Below, piece by piece: positions 37,376 to 49,100 of a stretch of 64,000 nucleotides of DNA (positions are counted from its first letter, which is position 1; every line of letters begins with the position of its first letter). Below the pieces are notes generated by a model. That model ran no database searches. It was not told the DNA's origin and worked only from the letters and a program-made list of their open reading frames with translations. Location of the stretch: contig NC_044278.2 of NCBI RefSeq assembly GCF_004027225.2, positions 2,790,001 through 2,854,000 on the forward strand. The letters are read 5' to 3'. The translations under genes and the position numbers were made by a program. Source of the DNA: Strigops habroptila (taxonomy: Eukaryota > Chordata > Aves > Psittaciformes > Psittacidae).

Positions 37376-37689
37376 GTGAGCTGAGCTGAGCAAGCCTGCC
37401 ACGCAGCACTTCTTTTTGAAATAGAGGGTCCTAAAACCAGCTAGCACTACTACTATGACAGGACAAGGACAACACACTATGTGCTCCTCAAAGTCCAAGC
37501 TGTTCCTCGCCACTGGCAAAGAACAGCATCAGAGAATTAAAGAGATGAGCGGTACAGCAGTTAAACTTCTGGTCACCATAACATCAGGATATATGATGAG
37601 CCTGTCTGACTTCAATCTCTGCTTGCTAGCCATCAAGGAAGTAGAAGTCCTCTGTCTCCTGAGACTTTACTAAGTAAAGCTTAGGAAAA

Positions 37690-39585
37690 GCTTAGGAAAG
37701 CTAAGGCCCAGCTAGGAAAGCTAAGGCCCAGCTAGAATTAAGTTTGGCAAGGGATGTAAAAGATAACAGGAAAGGATTCTATAGATACGTGGCAAATAAA
37801 AGACAGACTAGGGACAATGTGGGCCCTCTCCAGAAGCTATCAGGAGAACTGGCTACCATGGATTTGGAGAAGGCTGAGGTTCTTAATGACTTCTTTGCCT
37901 CAGTCTTCACCAGCAAATGCTCTGATCACACCACGAAAGTCTTGGAAAGCAAATGCAGGGACTGTGAGAATGAAGACCTTAGGCCCACTGTAGGAGAGGA
38001 TCAGGTTCGAGACCATCTTAAGAACCTGAACGTGCACAAGTCCATGGGACCTGATGAAATCCATCCATGGGTCCTGAAGGAGCTGGCGAATGAAGTTGCT
38101 AAGCCACTGTCCATCATATTTGGAAAATCCTGGCAGTCAGGTGAAGTTCCCGATGACTGGAAGAAGGGTAATATAACCCCCATTTTCAAGAAGGGGAAGG
38201 TGGAAGACCCGGGGAACTACAGACCAGTCAGTCTCACCTCTGTGCCTGGCAAAATCTTGGAACAGTTTCTCCTGGAAAACATGCTGAGGCACATGAAAAA
38301 CAACGAGGTGGTTGGTGACAGCCAACATGGCTTCACTAAGGGGAAATCCTGCCTGACCAATTTGGTGGCCTTCTATGATGGAGCCACGGAACTGATGGAC
38401 AGCGGCAGAGCAGTTGACGTCATCTCCCTGGACTTGTGCAAAGCGTTTGACACTGTCCCACATGACATCCTTGTCTCTAAATTGGAGAGACATCAATTTG
38501 ATAGATGGACCACTCGGTGGATAAAAAACTGGCTCGATGGCCGCACGCAAAGAGTTGTGGTAAATGGCTCGGTGTCCAGTTGGAAACCTGTAACGAGCGG
38601 TGTCCCTCAGGGATCGGTGTTGGGACCGGTCCTGTTCAACATCTTTGTCAGCGACATGGGCAGTGGGATTGAGGCGCCCTCAGCAAGTTTGCCGATGACA
38701 CCAAGCTGTGTGGTTCGGTTGATACGCTGGAGGGAAGGGATGCCATCCAGAGGGACCTTGACACGCTTGTGAGGTGGGCCGATGCCAACCTTATGAAGTT
38801 TAACCAAGCCAAGTGCAAGGTCCTACACCTGGGTCGGGGCAATCCCAGGCACAGCTACAGGTTGGGCGGAGAAGAGATTCAGAGCAGCCCTGCAGAGAAG
38901 GACTTGGGGGTGTTGGTTGATGAGAAGCTTAACATGAGCCGGCTTCAGTGTGCGCTTGCAGCCCAGAAAGCCAACCGTATCCTGGGCTGCATCAAAAGAA
39001 GCGTGACCAGCAGGTCGAAGGAGGTGATCCTGCCCCTCTACTCTGCTCTTGTGAGACCCCACTTGGAGTACTGCGTACAGTTCTGGTGTCCTCAACATAA
39101 AAAGGACATGGAGCTGTTGGAGCGAGTCCAGAGGAGGGCCACGAGGATGATAAGAGGGCTGGAGCACCTCCCATATGAAGACAGGCTGAGAGAGTTGGGG
39201 CTGTTCAGCCTGGAGAAGAGAAGGCTGCGTGGTGACCTCAGAGCAGCTTCCAGTGTCTGAAGGGGGTCTACAAGGATGCTGGGGAGGGACTCTTCCTTAG
39301 GGACTGTGGTGGTAGGACAAGGGGTAATGGCTTCAAACTTAAACAGGGGAAGTTTAGATTAGATATAAGGAAGAAGTTCTTTACAGTGAGGGTGGTGAAG
39401 CGCTGGAATGGGTTGCCCAGGGAGGTTGTGGATGCTCCATCCCTGGCGGTGTTCAAGGCCAGGTTGGACAGAGCCTTGGACCACGTGGTTTAGGGCAAGG
39501 TGTCCCTGCCCATGGCAGGGGGGTTGGAACTAGATGATCTTAAGGTCCTTTCCAACCCTTACTATTCTATGATTCTATGATTCTA
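37690..39585 (+). mobile_element. CR1 LINE, 5'-truncated, most of the reverse transcriptase kept
   Basis: About 1.9 kb of CR1. The plus strand encodes RT motifs in order: [75 protein letters not shown], then the FADD catalytic box in a shifted frame near 38690, then [38 protein letters not shown] and [16 protein letters not shown] second frameshift near 39250 precedes KKFFTVRVVKRWNGLP. The endonuclease part is missing. The 3' end is GGTCCTTTCCAACC followed by repeated ATTCTATG. Two frameshifts make it non-coding now. Confidence 0.97.
37692..37732 (+). repeat. 20-bp tandem duplication at the CR1 5' junction
   Basis: TAGGAAAGCTAAGGCCCAGC occurs twice in a row (37693-37712 and 37713-37732), preceded by a further partial AAGCTTAGGAAAA. 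CR1 normally has a single copy of this segment. Confidence 0.85.
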
Positions 39586-40750
39586 ACTTAGCATCAATCC
39601 CTTTCATCAGCACAGGTTATCGTATGATTAAACAAGCTAAGACAACCTGAGAGACAGAAAGTGCCCAAGTGTTGTCTCACATTGCCTCAAGTTCTTTTGA
39701 CTTCAGCCCAAACAAGTGATTTAATAGCTGCATTGTTCATGTTTCCATGACCAAATAATAAAAAAATATATATATTTATAATTCAACAGCTTTGCACTGG
39801 AGGGGGATTTGGACTGATTCCTGCTATTCCTAGGCACAGGACTTCTGTTTCTTTTTAGAAAGATGTTCAACATTTTATGAAAATACTTCCAAGTTCATTC
39901 TGCCTTCACAAAGAGGGTTCAAGCAGCCTTGCAAAAGCCTCCTCTCTATAGGCAATATGAACACACCTGTAGCTAAACAAAAGCAACAAAAGGAGAGGTT
40001 TCCTAAAATTAGTTAGCACCAGCCAGATCAGTGTCTCCTAAAGTTAGCACCAGATCAGCATGTTTCTAAAAGTCAGCACCAGATAAGGACTGTGTTCAGC
40101 TTCTCCAGTATATTCCAGCAGAACAAGGAACAAACATTAGTAGCAGGCCGCAGAGCCAAGGACGGCCCTGCCTTCTCATAGCAGCAAGTTTTTGATCGCT
40201 ACATTAATCACATTTCTCTTGCTCTAAAATGTCTGGGGAGAAAGATGGTGATGGACAGGGATGAACACAGGCCGATCAAAATCAAGTTTCTCCATCAATC
40301 ATGTCAAAAGCATTCATTTCTCACTAAGCGTAAAACAAACCTTGGCAAAGTAACAACTGGTAGATAAGGAAAGTAGCAGCAGCAGGATTCATCCTGATCT
40401 TAATGAGGCTTCTAACAAAGGCAGGTGTCTGATCCTGATGGAAGAATATAGCATTGGCTTACCCAACTGAGTTGGGGAAAAACCCCAAAACCAAAACTGT
40501 ACACAAAATAGTTATTAAAGTTGCACTGTGATAATTAAAGGATTATCTAATGTGGTTCTGAAAGGCTCTGCCATCAGCTTAAAACTATTTGTTATTTACT
40601 TGATGTTACAGTGGAACATTGGCTCAAGTTTACAAATACCAAGCTAAGAGAATTGCAAACTCACTGGAGGACAGGAATTCAAACCAAGTTTTCGACTGAC
40701 AAATTGAAGATGAGGTCTGAAAAAGCCATAACATAACTTCAGCAGAGACA
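39586..40750. other. Spacer between two CR1 copies
   Basis: No gene is recognised. It has a small internal direct repeat around 40010-40085 (three copies of a GTTAGCACCAGATCAG-like unit with mismatches). Confidence 0.6.
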
Positions 40751-41598
40751 AATCTGCAGACAATACAAGGCCAGGAGGAGTTGCTGGCATACCAGATGGT
40801 TGTGCTGCCATTCAGACAGACTCACAAAGGCTGGAGAACTGGGCTAGCAGGAATTTCATGAAGTTCAAGAAGGAGAAGTGCAGAAGTCCTGCACCTGCAG
40901 AGGAGCAACCTCATGCACCAGCACCTGCCAGGGGCTGCCTGGCTAGCAGCTTTGCAGTAAAGGCCCTGTGGAGATGCTGGTGGGCACCAGGTTGAACACG
41001 AGCCAGCAGCGTGCCCTGCTGCAACGAAGGCAAACGGTATCCTGGGCTGCATTAGGCAATGTATCGAGAGCAAGCCAAGGGAGGTGATCCCTTCCCTTTA
41101 TACCCCACTGGCGAGGCCACACCTGGAGCACTGTGTCCAGTTCTGGGTTCTCCAGTACAAGAGATACATGGACTTACTGCAGCAAGTCCAGTCCAGGGCC
41201 ACAAAGATGACAAAGGAATTGGGGCATCTTCCATATCAGGAAAGGCTGAGAGAGCTGGGACTGTTCAGCCTGAAGAAGAAAAGGCTTAGGGGGGATCTTA
41301 CCAGTGTGTTTAAATACTTGATGGGAGGGAATGAAGAGCACTACTCTTCTCAGTAGGTGCTCACTGGCAGGGCAAAAGGCAATAGACAGGAACAAAAAAA
41401 AAGGAAATTCCACTTGAACACAAGGAAGCACTTTTTTTACAGGTTGCCCAAAGTTTCTATCTGTGGAGATACTCAAAACCCAACTGGGCAAAGTGCTGAG
41501 CAACCTGCTCTAGCTGACCCTGCATGAGGAGGAAGGGTGAAGGGTTTCAACCATATGATCTCCAGAGGCGCATTCCAACCTCAACCATTCTGTGATTG
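40751..41598 (+). mobile_element. CR1 LINE, old 5'-truncated copy
   Basis: Begins at GCAGACAATACAAGG, equivalent to the segment just after the RT catalytic box. It continues with decayed matches including LYTPLARPHLEHCVQFW, RATKMTKELGHLPY and [18 protein letters not shown]. The 3' end is CATTCCAACCTCAACCATTC then TGTGATTG. Many indels; more diverged than the copy at 37.7 kb. Confidence 0.9.
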
Positions 41599-42999
41599 CT
41601 CCTTTGAAATGGACTGAACTAGGAAATGGGTTAGAATCAGAGAGAAAGGGTTCTGGTGGACCAAGCTGAATATTATTTGCAGCTACAAAAAGAAACAATA
41701 CCACATTAGGATGTACAAAACAGAAATCCTTCTACTATATGCTACTCTGAGAAGATCTCAGCCAGAATGCCACTTCTAGCTTTGAGCATCAGATTTCAGG
41801 ATCCAAATGGGCCAGCTAAAGAAAGATCCTCTTAGCACAAGAGGACAGAGATCCTTAGCAATCTATAAGGAATTTAATCTGGAAACAAGAAGCTGGAAAA
41901 TTATATTCAAGTAGTAAACTTGCAGAGAGGAAGGAAATAAACTGCCCTCCGCATCCTCTGTGCAAATATAGGTTACCTAAAAACACACACTAAAAAGATT
42001 AAAAAAAGAGGGCAGCCCTAGATCTCCTCCAGAGGTCATTCAGCCTTCACTACAAGGCTTTTAAGAACAGATAAAGCATCCCTAAGAAAGTGACAGTGGA
42101 GCCATGGGAGAGAGGCGAGGGAGTACTACAGCTTCCAGATTCCTTGGAGCCCTTTTTCACATACGAAGTAACAGAGCTTTGAGGAAGGAGCACTGAAAGG
42201 TTCAACAGTCTGAGGCAACCACCTACACCTACAGCTTCCTATCCCTTTAACTCACTAGCTCGTAAGTTTTCACAGGTAAACTACCATTTCACAAAATTCA
42301 TTAGATAACACTATCCCTGTACCTTAAAGGACTGAGCTTGAATAGGTGGGCTCAATATGGAAGTAAACAAGTCTGTGACTTGTGTTACACAGGTCAGGTA
42401 GGCCTAAACATTTCCTGCACATACACTGCTAAGACATACATTTTGGATAGCTAGGAGTCACCATTTGGCTTACAAAACCAAGCGACAGTGCCTAGTTTAT
42501 GTGAGAAGGCAGCTTGTACTGAGAATCTGACCAAGGAAAGATGAATACCCTGTCTACATAAAGAACTCTGAATATAAAGAAGATTTCTTCTTTACACTCA
42601 CCTTAGCAAAAGAAATTAGGCCCTACAAGCAAAAAAAAAAAAGTCAATCCAGCCTCTTCAGGCATCTTCCAGTTTCTCCATTAATAATCAAGATAAAAAT
42701 ATTTTAAAATTGTGATGCGAGTTTTCACTTTCTCTCTCGTCACACTAGATACTAAAAAGAGAATATTGGCAATTTATAAGCAAAATTCTTACCGCATTTC
42801 AACATGCAACATTGGTCTCACTTCTGTACGATTAAATAGACTATTTACACACAATACATATATATCTTTCCCTCTGTATGCACATGCATTGGTCCTAGCC
42901 TAGGCATCAAAGGCCACATGTGAGTTCTCTGGGTCAAATCCTGTTCAAGCAATTCCAGTCTGAATGTGTGTTCTCCTTTGGATAGCTTAGGATCTCATC
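41599..42999 (-). other. MPZL1: MPZL1 3' UTR and flank (end uncertain)
   Basis: Sequence following the MPZL1 stop codon on the minus strand. I see no canonical AATAAA in it. An ATTAAA variant lies at 41878-41873, giving a 3' UTR of about 1.1 kb, but mammalian MPZL1 has a longer one, so transcription may run through the CR1 copies. Confidence 0.5.
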
Positions 43000-43101
43000 T
43001 CAGTTCTTCCGAATGTCAGCATAGACCACAGACTCTGACTTGTTAATCTTGTCGCTGTGCTGTCCTCCGGAGTGATCTAACTGCGCATAAATGACTGGGC
43101 C
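43000..43101 (-). CDS. MPZL1: MPZL1 exon 6 (ITIM tail, coding part)
   Basis: 102 nt after CTGTTCCCAG, 33 codons plus TGA at 43002-43000. It encodes GPVIYAQLDHSGGQHSDKIN then KSESVVYADIRKN. Both ITIMs (VIYAQL, VVYADI) are intact. Confidence 0.97.
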   Translation of the reverse strand, partial: GPVIYAQLDHSGGQHSDKINKSESVVYADIRKN

Positions 43102-46100
43102 CTGGGAACAGAATGAAAAAGCACAGTCAGTATTTTCAGAACAGGCCATATCGCCCCTCGTTTCCGCAGGGGCTGCAGCAAGACCAAAGCTAAAGCAAGA
43201 CCACAGAGCTTTTATGACTGCTAACGGCACTTTGAAGCAGGTGGAATGAACCCTCACCTCAAATGAACTCTAGTCTGTCACCTTTCTCCTATCAGGAGCA
43301 TGCCAAACAGCGCTGTTGCCTCCCTTGAACACTGCTACAGCTGCTTGCTTCTCACAAAAAGCAAAATCTAGAATCCTTTGTTCTGAAAAGCAGCAATTCT
43401 TACATGCTATGGAGCAGATACACGGTTTAGTCAGATGCAGGCCAGATTTCATCTTTTTCAAGAGGAACTGTACTACAAATTTACCAGTAGACAGCAGAGT
43501 ATAATTCCCACACTGCCACTCAAATCCTGTAAATCCCAGCTGTACCAAGAGGGAGAGAAGAAACCTGCAGCCACCTTACAACACCAGTCACTGCCAAGCA
43601 AGTGACGGGATCAAGACTGACACAGCAGTGAGCCAGAAAACACTAAAACATCGCGGCAATGCAGAACTCTTACCTGACTTCTGAGCCAACCCAGGTAGTG
43701 AGCACCTCCACAGACACACTGGGCAAGTACGGCCACACTCCTTCACTACATTTGCTGGGGTGCAGTGGAGGACGTTACAGCAGCTTCTTTCAGAGATGCC
43801 ACTGTCTTCCTAAAACACCACGTCCTCCAAAACACAGCCCTCAGGAAAGCGAACTGCAGCTATTCGAGATGGGCTGAGGATAGGACTGCAGCCTATAAAG
43901 AGCAGGTACCCAACAAGAGGTGGGATCTTTATGGAAAGGTCTGATGTGCAGCTCCCATTCTGCATGCCCCAACTGATGCGCATACAGCAGAAGGCTGTGA
44001 CCATCTACCAGGTAACCTCAGCAGAGACCATACACCCTCATCCAGGAGACAAAGGGACTGTCCTATTTGCGGGTAGGTGAGTGGGGAGATTACAAGGAGG
44101 GATCAATTAGTTTGGTTGCAGCCTTTTTAGTGGTTTGGTATGCTGCCAAATGAGTAAACACCTGTACGGAACCGACTCAGAAATCCTTCAATCTATCTTC
44201 CAAAGAAATTGGGGGCCAGAGATGAAAAGAGACCTTCTGTAGAGAAAATTAAGTCCTTGAAGGACCATAGGTATGCTTCTGCACAGCTATTTTCTCCCCA
44301 ACACAATGGCAAAGCACGCACCTCATAAATTCCTTGTTCTCTTTCAGAACTAGTTTAAACTTAAATTTTCATCCTTCCAGGTAAAGTATTTCCCAAGTGA
44401 TAAAGAGGAAGGAGATGGACAAAAGGATGAAAACTTGCGAGCAGATGTAAAACACAGAATATAAATAACAGACTGAGAAAATGCTCAAAAGACATCAATG
44501 TCTTAGAAAATTCTGAGTTCCAAGTCTCATTAGAGCCACTTTTTTTTTTTCCCTTTTTCTGCTATCGGCCCTCGTGTTGTTCTGGTCTCCAGCACTGCAG
44601 CAGGATTACATTACTAGTTCCAATTAGAGTGCAGTGTCTATATAAACTTGAAGGCAAAGTTCCCCTAAGGTTTATCTGTGAGCAGTTCTGGAAGTCTCAT
44701 CTGCCTGAGGCCGTAATGTCAAGGGTATGATAAATTCACCTATCATTTGCGGGGGGAGAGTACAACTGCATAAAGTACCCACTGTGACATTTCAATTTTT
44801 GCTCAAATAATTCTGATGGGTCAATTTTCTACCACAGGAGGATCACTCAGGATCAGTATCTTACCACTACTCTAATTTTACGCCAGGTCAAATATAGACG
44901 TTCTGCTGCAAGCAGCATGTTAGGTGGTGGTGGAGAGATTGGCTGGTGTGATCACCTGATCCAAACCAAGCTATCACTGCCTCCATGTGTTCACTACCAG
45001 CTAAATAAATAGATTAGCTAACACAGAGAAAAGGAGGACCAGTGATTTATTACAACGCTACATCTATTTGATTTGCTGCCAACTGATTTTCTAGCTGATT
45101 ATAATCAGCACCAGGACCATATATTTTTCCTGCATTTGATACCTCCAGTGATCTGAATCTTTGTAATGAGTCTTTCCACAAGTAAAAACTCCAAAAAAGT
45201 CTAAACAATTCAGAACTTTCACCTCAATCCAAAAAAGCTCTTCCTGACTCTTCAGAACCAGAAAACAGACCAGCACTGCCATATAAACTCCAGCTTTTCC
45301 CTAAGCCTTGCTATTTTTCCATTCAGAACTGAAGGGGAAAGAGTAGCAAGCGTACCGATGCCTTGCTAAGGGTTTGTCAGCAGAGTCATGAATTGCAAGT
45401 GACAGCAAAGGAAAAGGAATTACCAAGTTAGAGCATCATGATCTAACAGTGGCCTATGCTATTTTCAAATATTTCAGATTCTGAAAGATGTTGCAGCTAC
45501 CACAGGTTCCACCTCCAGGAAATTTATCTGAAATCCGAATCAAGATTCCTGGCACCATGAACTGCTCCTTCCCAAGGTCCTGGGGTCCAGTGCAAAGCCT
45601 GGAACAGAGCTTGAACATAGCCTGTTCAGGTATGTCTCAAACCAGAAAGAGCAAAGCCAGAGATCTGCACTTAATGTAGCGTTAGTGATCCCCACTTCTA
45701 CACTGACAGACCGACTTGCTCTAGGATTTCTACACCATACCGCTCTGTGCATCAGGAATGCACTTCTATTGTAAGTTATGCGTGAAGGTTACTGGTCCTT
45801 CAGCCTGCCCAGAAATGAATACTCAGCTAGTTTGCCTGCTGCAACCTAGATTACCAGCTAAACAAGGACACCCATGTGAAAACACATACAGTTCTTATCT
45901 TTGACGAAATGCTTCTCTCGCTCATCCAAATAACAGTCATGGTAGAATATGACTCACTACAGAATGATGGCATGGAGAAGAAACACCACAAACAAATTCG
46001 ACAGGACAGAACATACCTGCTGAGAAGGAAGCCACAGTGAAAACAAATGGAGTTGATTCAACCAGCTGAACATTCACAGAATCAGATACACATACTTTCA

Positions 46101-49100
46101 GCACTCTGGGGCACTCCAGAAAGCAAGGTCCACGCTTGATAAACTTGCACCCAAAACACATAGGAAGTGCAGGCCCTAGTGCACTTTCAGCTGAGAAGTG
46201 ATGTGGACAAATACTTCATCACTGATTCTTTAACTGATACATAAATAACAAAATGGTTAAAATTCATTTAAGAAATTTAATTTAAATGCCACTCTTTGAG
46301 AGTGAACTCCTCTATGACTGTTTTTAACTTGCAGAGGCAGGTAGATTTGTATTCACACTTCTCCTCCACCAGTGAAGCCTGAAGCATTCAGTCATTTCCT
46401 ACACATCCTACCAAGTAAAAGGCTACAGGCAAGTCCACAGGCCCTTACTGTTTGACCACAGCTCTGACTGTGTGAACCACTGGTCTAAAACTGCCAGGCA
46501 ATCCAAGACACAGAAGTGTGCCTGAATCAGCAATCCTCCTGCAATAGCTCCTGGGAACTGCCACGGACCTGAGTATCAGCATTTCACCTACACAACAGCT
46601 CAACAGCTTGAATACTACAACTAAGTTCTTCATTAACAAGAAATACCAGGTTTTACTTACACGTGGTGCTAGATTTCAAATATGTTCATTTGCATGTTGA
46701 TATCACCACTTTAAAAAGAAAAAAAAAAAAAACAAAAACCAACAAACCCGCAATGGTTTGAAGTCAAAAATATAAGTGTCATCAACTGAAATTTAGTTTC
46801 CTCACTAATTTAAACAATCTGTTCAAAATCTGATCTACCCTGATTTTATTGTGGATCTCTCTAAAGAAAAGTGAACATGTTTACTCGCTGTTCTGCAAAG
46901 ATGGGGCAAATGCTTAACACAAGCTAGAGAAACCACTTGCTGCCACAAATGTTTGCCAAGAAATGAAAATCCAGACAAAGCTCTCTTTGCCTGACAAAAG
47001 AGATTAAAAAAAAACCAAAACCAAAACCAAAACCCTAAACTAAAACTGAACAAAGCCATTGGCCATATTTCCTTCAGGAACTTACCTGCAGGAAGACGGC
47101 TCTGACGAGGATTAAGCAGACTGAATTGACTACAGAAGGGCAAAACCACACTGATTCTGAGTTATCTTTACAAAGTTTAGATTTACTCTGACACATTCCT
47201 TCCAGTACATTAAGACCCAGAACACTGTGGACGTGGAAGGGTGAAGGCACGGCAAGTTTTCACACCAAAATGTTACACAGAAGATAAAAGCATTTTTGCT
47301 TTCAAGATGGAAGTGCAGAACAGCAAAACTCTTCCTCCATGTAGCTCTAAGGCACTTGCATGTGTTGCTTCATACTGTGACAGTAATTAGATAAAACAGC
47401 TTGGTCTTTTGACCTGGGGAAGTTGACTCCAACAGCTACTGCAACACACACCCCACACGTAACCCACACATAAGTGGGGCTTTTGGGGGGGGAAAGGAAG
47501 AGGAAGGAGTAGGGATCACCTGTCTCATTCACCCATTCTAGAAGCCCTTCCCATGAGGCAGAAAAGACAAGCTTTATCTAGGCCTTATAGGCAGCCTGCT
47601 GCTACTAGACCCAGTAGCCCTCACTAGACTCCAGTCAAAATGTGACCTATTTTGAAATCTTTAAACTTGAGTATATTGTCTTTAAGCTCAGAGAATAACT
47701 GTTCTCTCAAGCCAGTAGGAAGCTTTGTGGGCCTATGTGCTAAAACTCTGGGAATACTGCACCTGCCAAGAATAAGATGCATTTGCAAGAACAAAACTGA
47801 CTGGAAGCCCAATACAGTAGGGTCTTTGACTTCATCCAGCTCACTGTTAGCACTGTATTTTTTCCCCCGCAGTGTTAATATATTAACACTCATCTCCATT
47901 ATTTATTATTTTTTGGGGGGAGAAATTAAGAGACCAGGCATTAACAGGCATTTAGAAACCTGTCAGTTCACACACTACTCTGCAAATACTTGCTAAGATG
48001 TGGCTAATCAAGAAAAAGTCTATTTTGGACTTAAACTCACTCAGGATCCATACCTCCACAGGAAAACTGCTGGGAATACACAAATCCAGAGGTAAGAAAC
48101 AGCTTACAAATAAGGAAATCCTGCACGCTATTAACAGGTAATCATATGCTGTGAGGAATACCTGTCTGACTCACATTCTCTCCCCTGTGACGTAATTTCC
48201 CAGGGGATGTCAAGCCTGGATAAGAGCCACCTTCTTCCTTCAAAGTCAGCAAAACTTTGCTAACGGCAAGCACAAGACAAAGCGTGGCCATTTCAAGCCC
48301 ACAAAAGTTGGGTGGCTCAGCAGAGGAAAGCTCTCAGCAGCAAGAGTCATCTTCAGATTGATCATTGCTAATCAGTGTTTGCACTGTGCTGGTTCATTTC
48401 CTCGCGAAGGAAGTACATGCCACAGAGCATGCACCGATGAGACAGCAAGTAAACTTCCTCCCCATTACAACCCTAGAACCCTAGAGGCAGCTTTATGGGG
48501 TGATTGCACATCCAGTAGCTAACGCCGTCTCTGCATTAAAGAGCTACCCCACTGCCCACTCCTCCTCCTTGCCAGGGAGCAGTTTACCTGGTGTGATCTG
48601 GCGGGCACGCTGTTTACCAGACCCTCTGTGTCGGAGGGCGACTTCTGCGGAGCCTGCTTAACCGGTGCCATCAAGCTCTCAGATGTACTGCAGCTGACGA
48701 GGTGGCAGAGCAGAGTTTGCACGACAATGTTCAAGAGGCACACGAAAGAAACAAACGAGAAAAAAAAAAAGGAACAAAAACAAAAAACGAGTGATGGCCA
48801 GATGAATGTGGAATATTATGACAAAGCAAAAATGAACACAATGGATTCTTGAAATAAAAACACACAATTCTCCATCTCTCCCCAGACAGTTCTCTAGCCT
48901 TCCTCCCAGAGTCCCACTGGTAAGCAACATGAAGGAACAACTATTAACACAGGACAGCAGCTCCTCCAACCCGCCTGTTCCCTAGATATTCCCACTCAAC
49001 CCAAACCAATATGTCTAAACCCACGTGTTTTCTTCACTGAGGCTTCAGTGGTAAACAGCAATTATTTTCTAACTACGAGCTAAATAGTCCCAGCCATTGA

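Noticed and set aside
38001-39174. Several minus-strand frames of 60-137 codons
   Set aside because: Antisense shadows of the CR1 reverse-transcriptase region.
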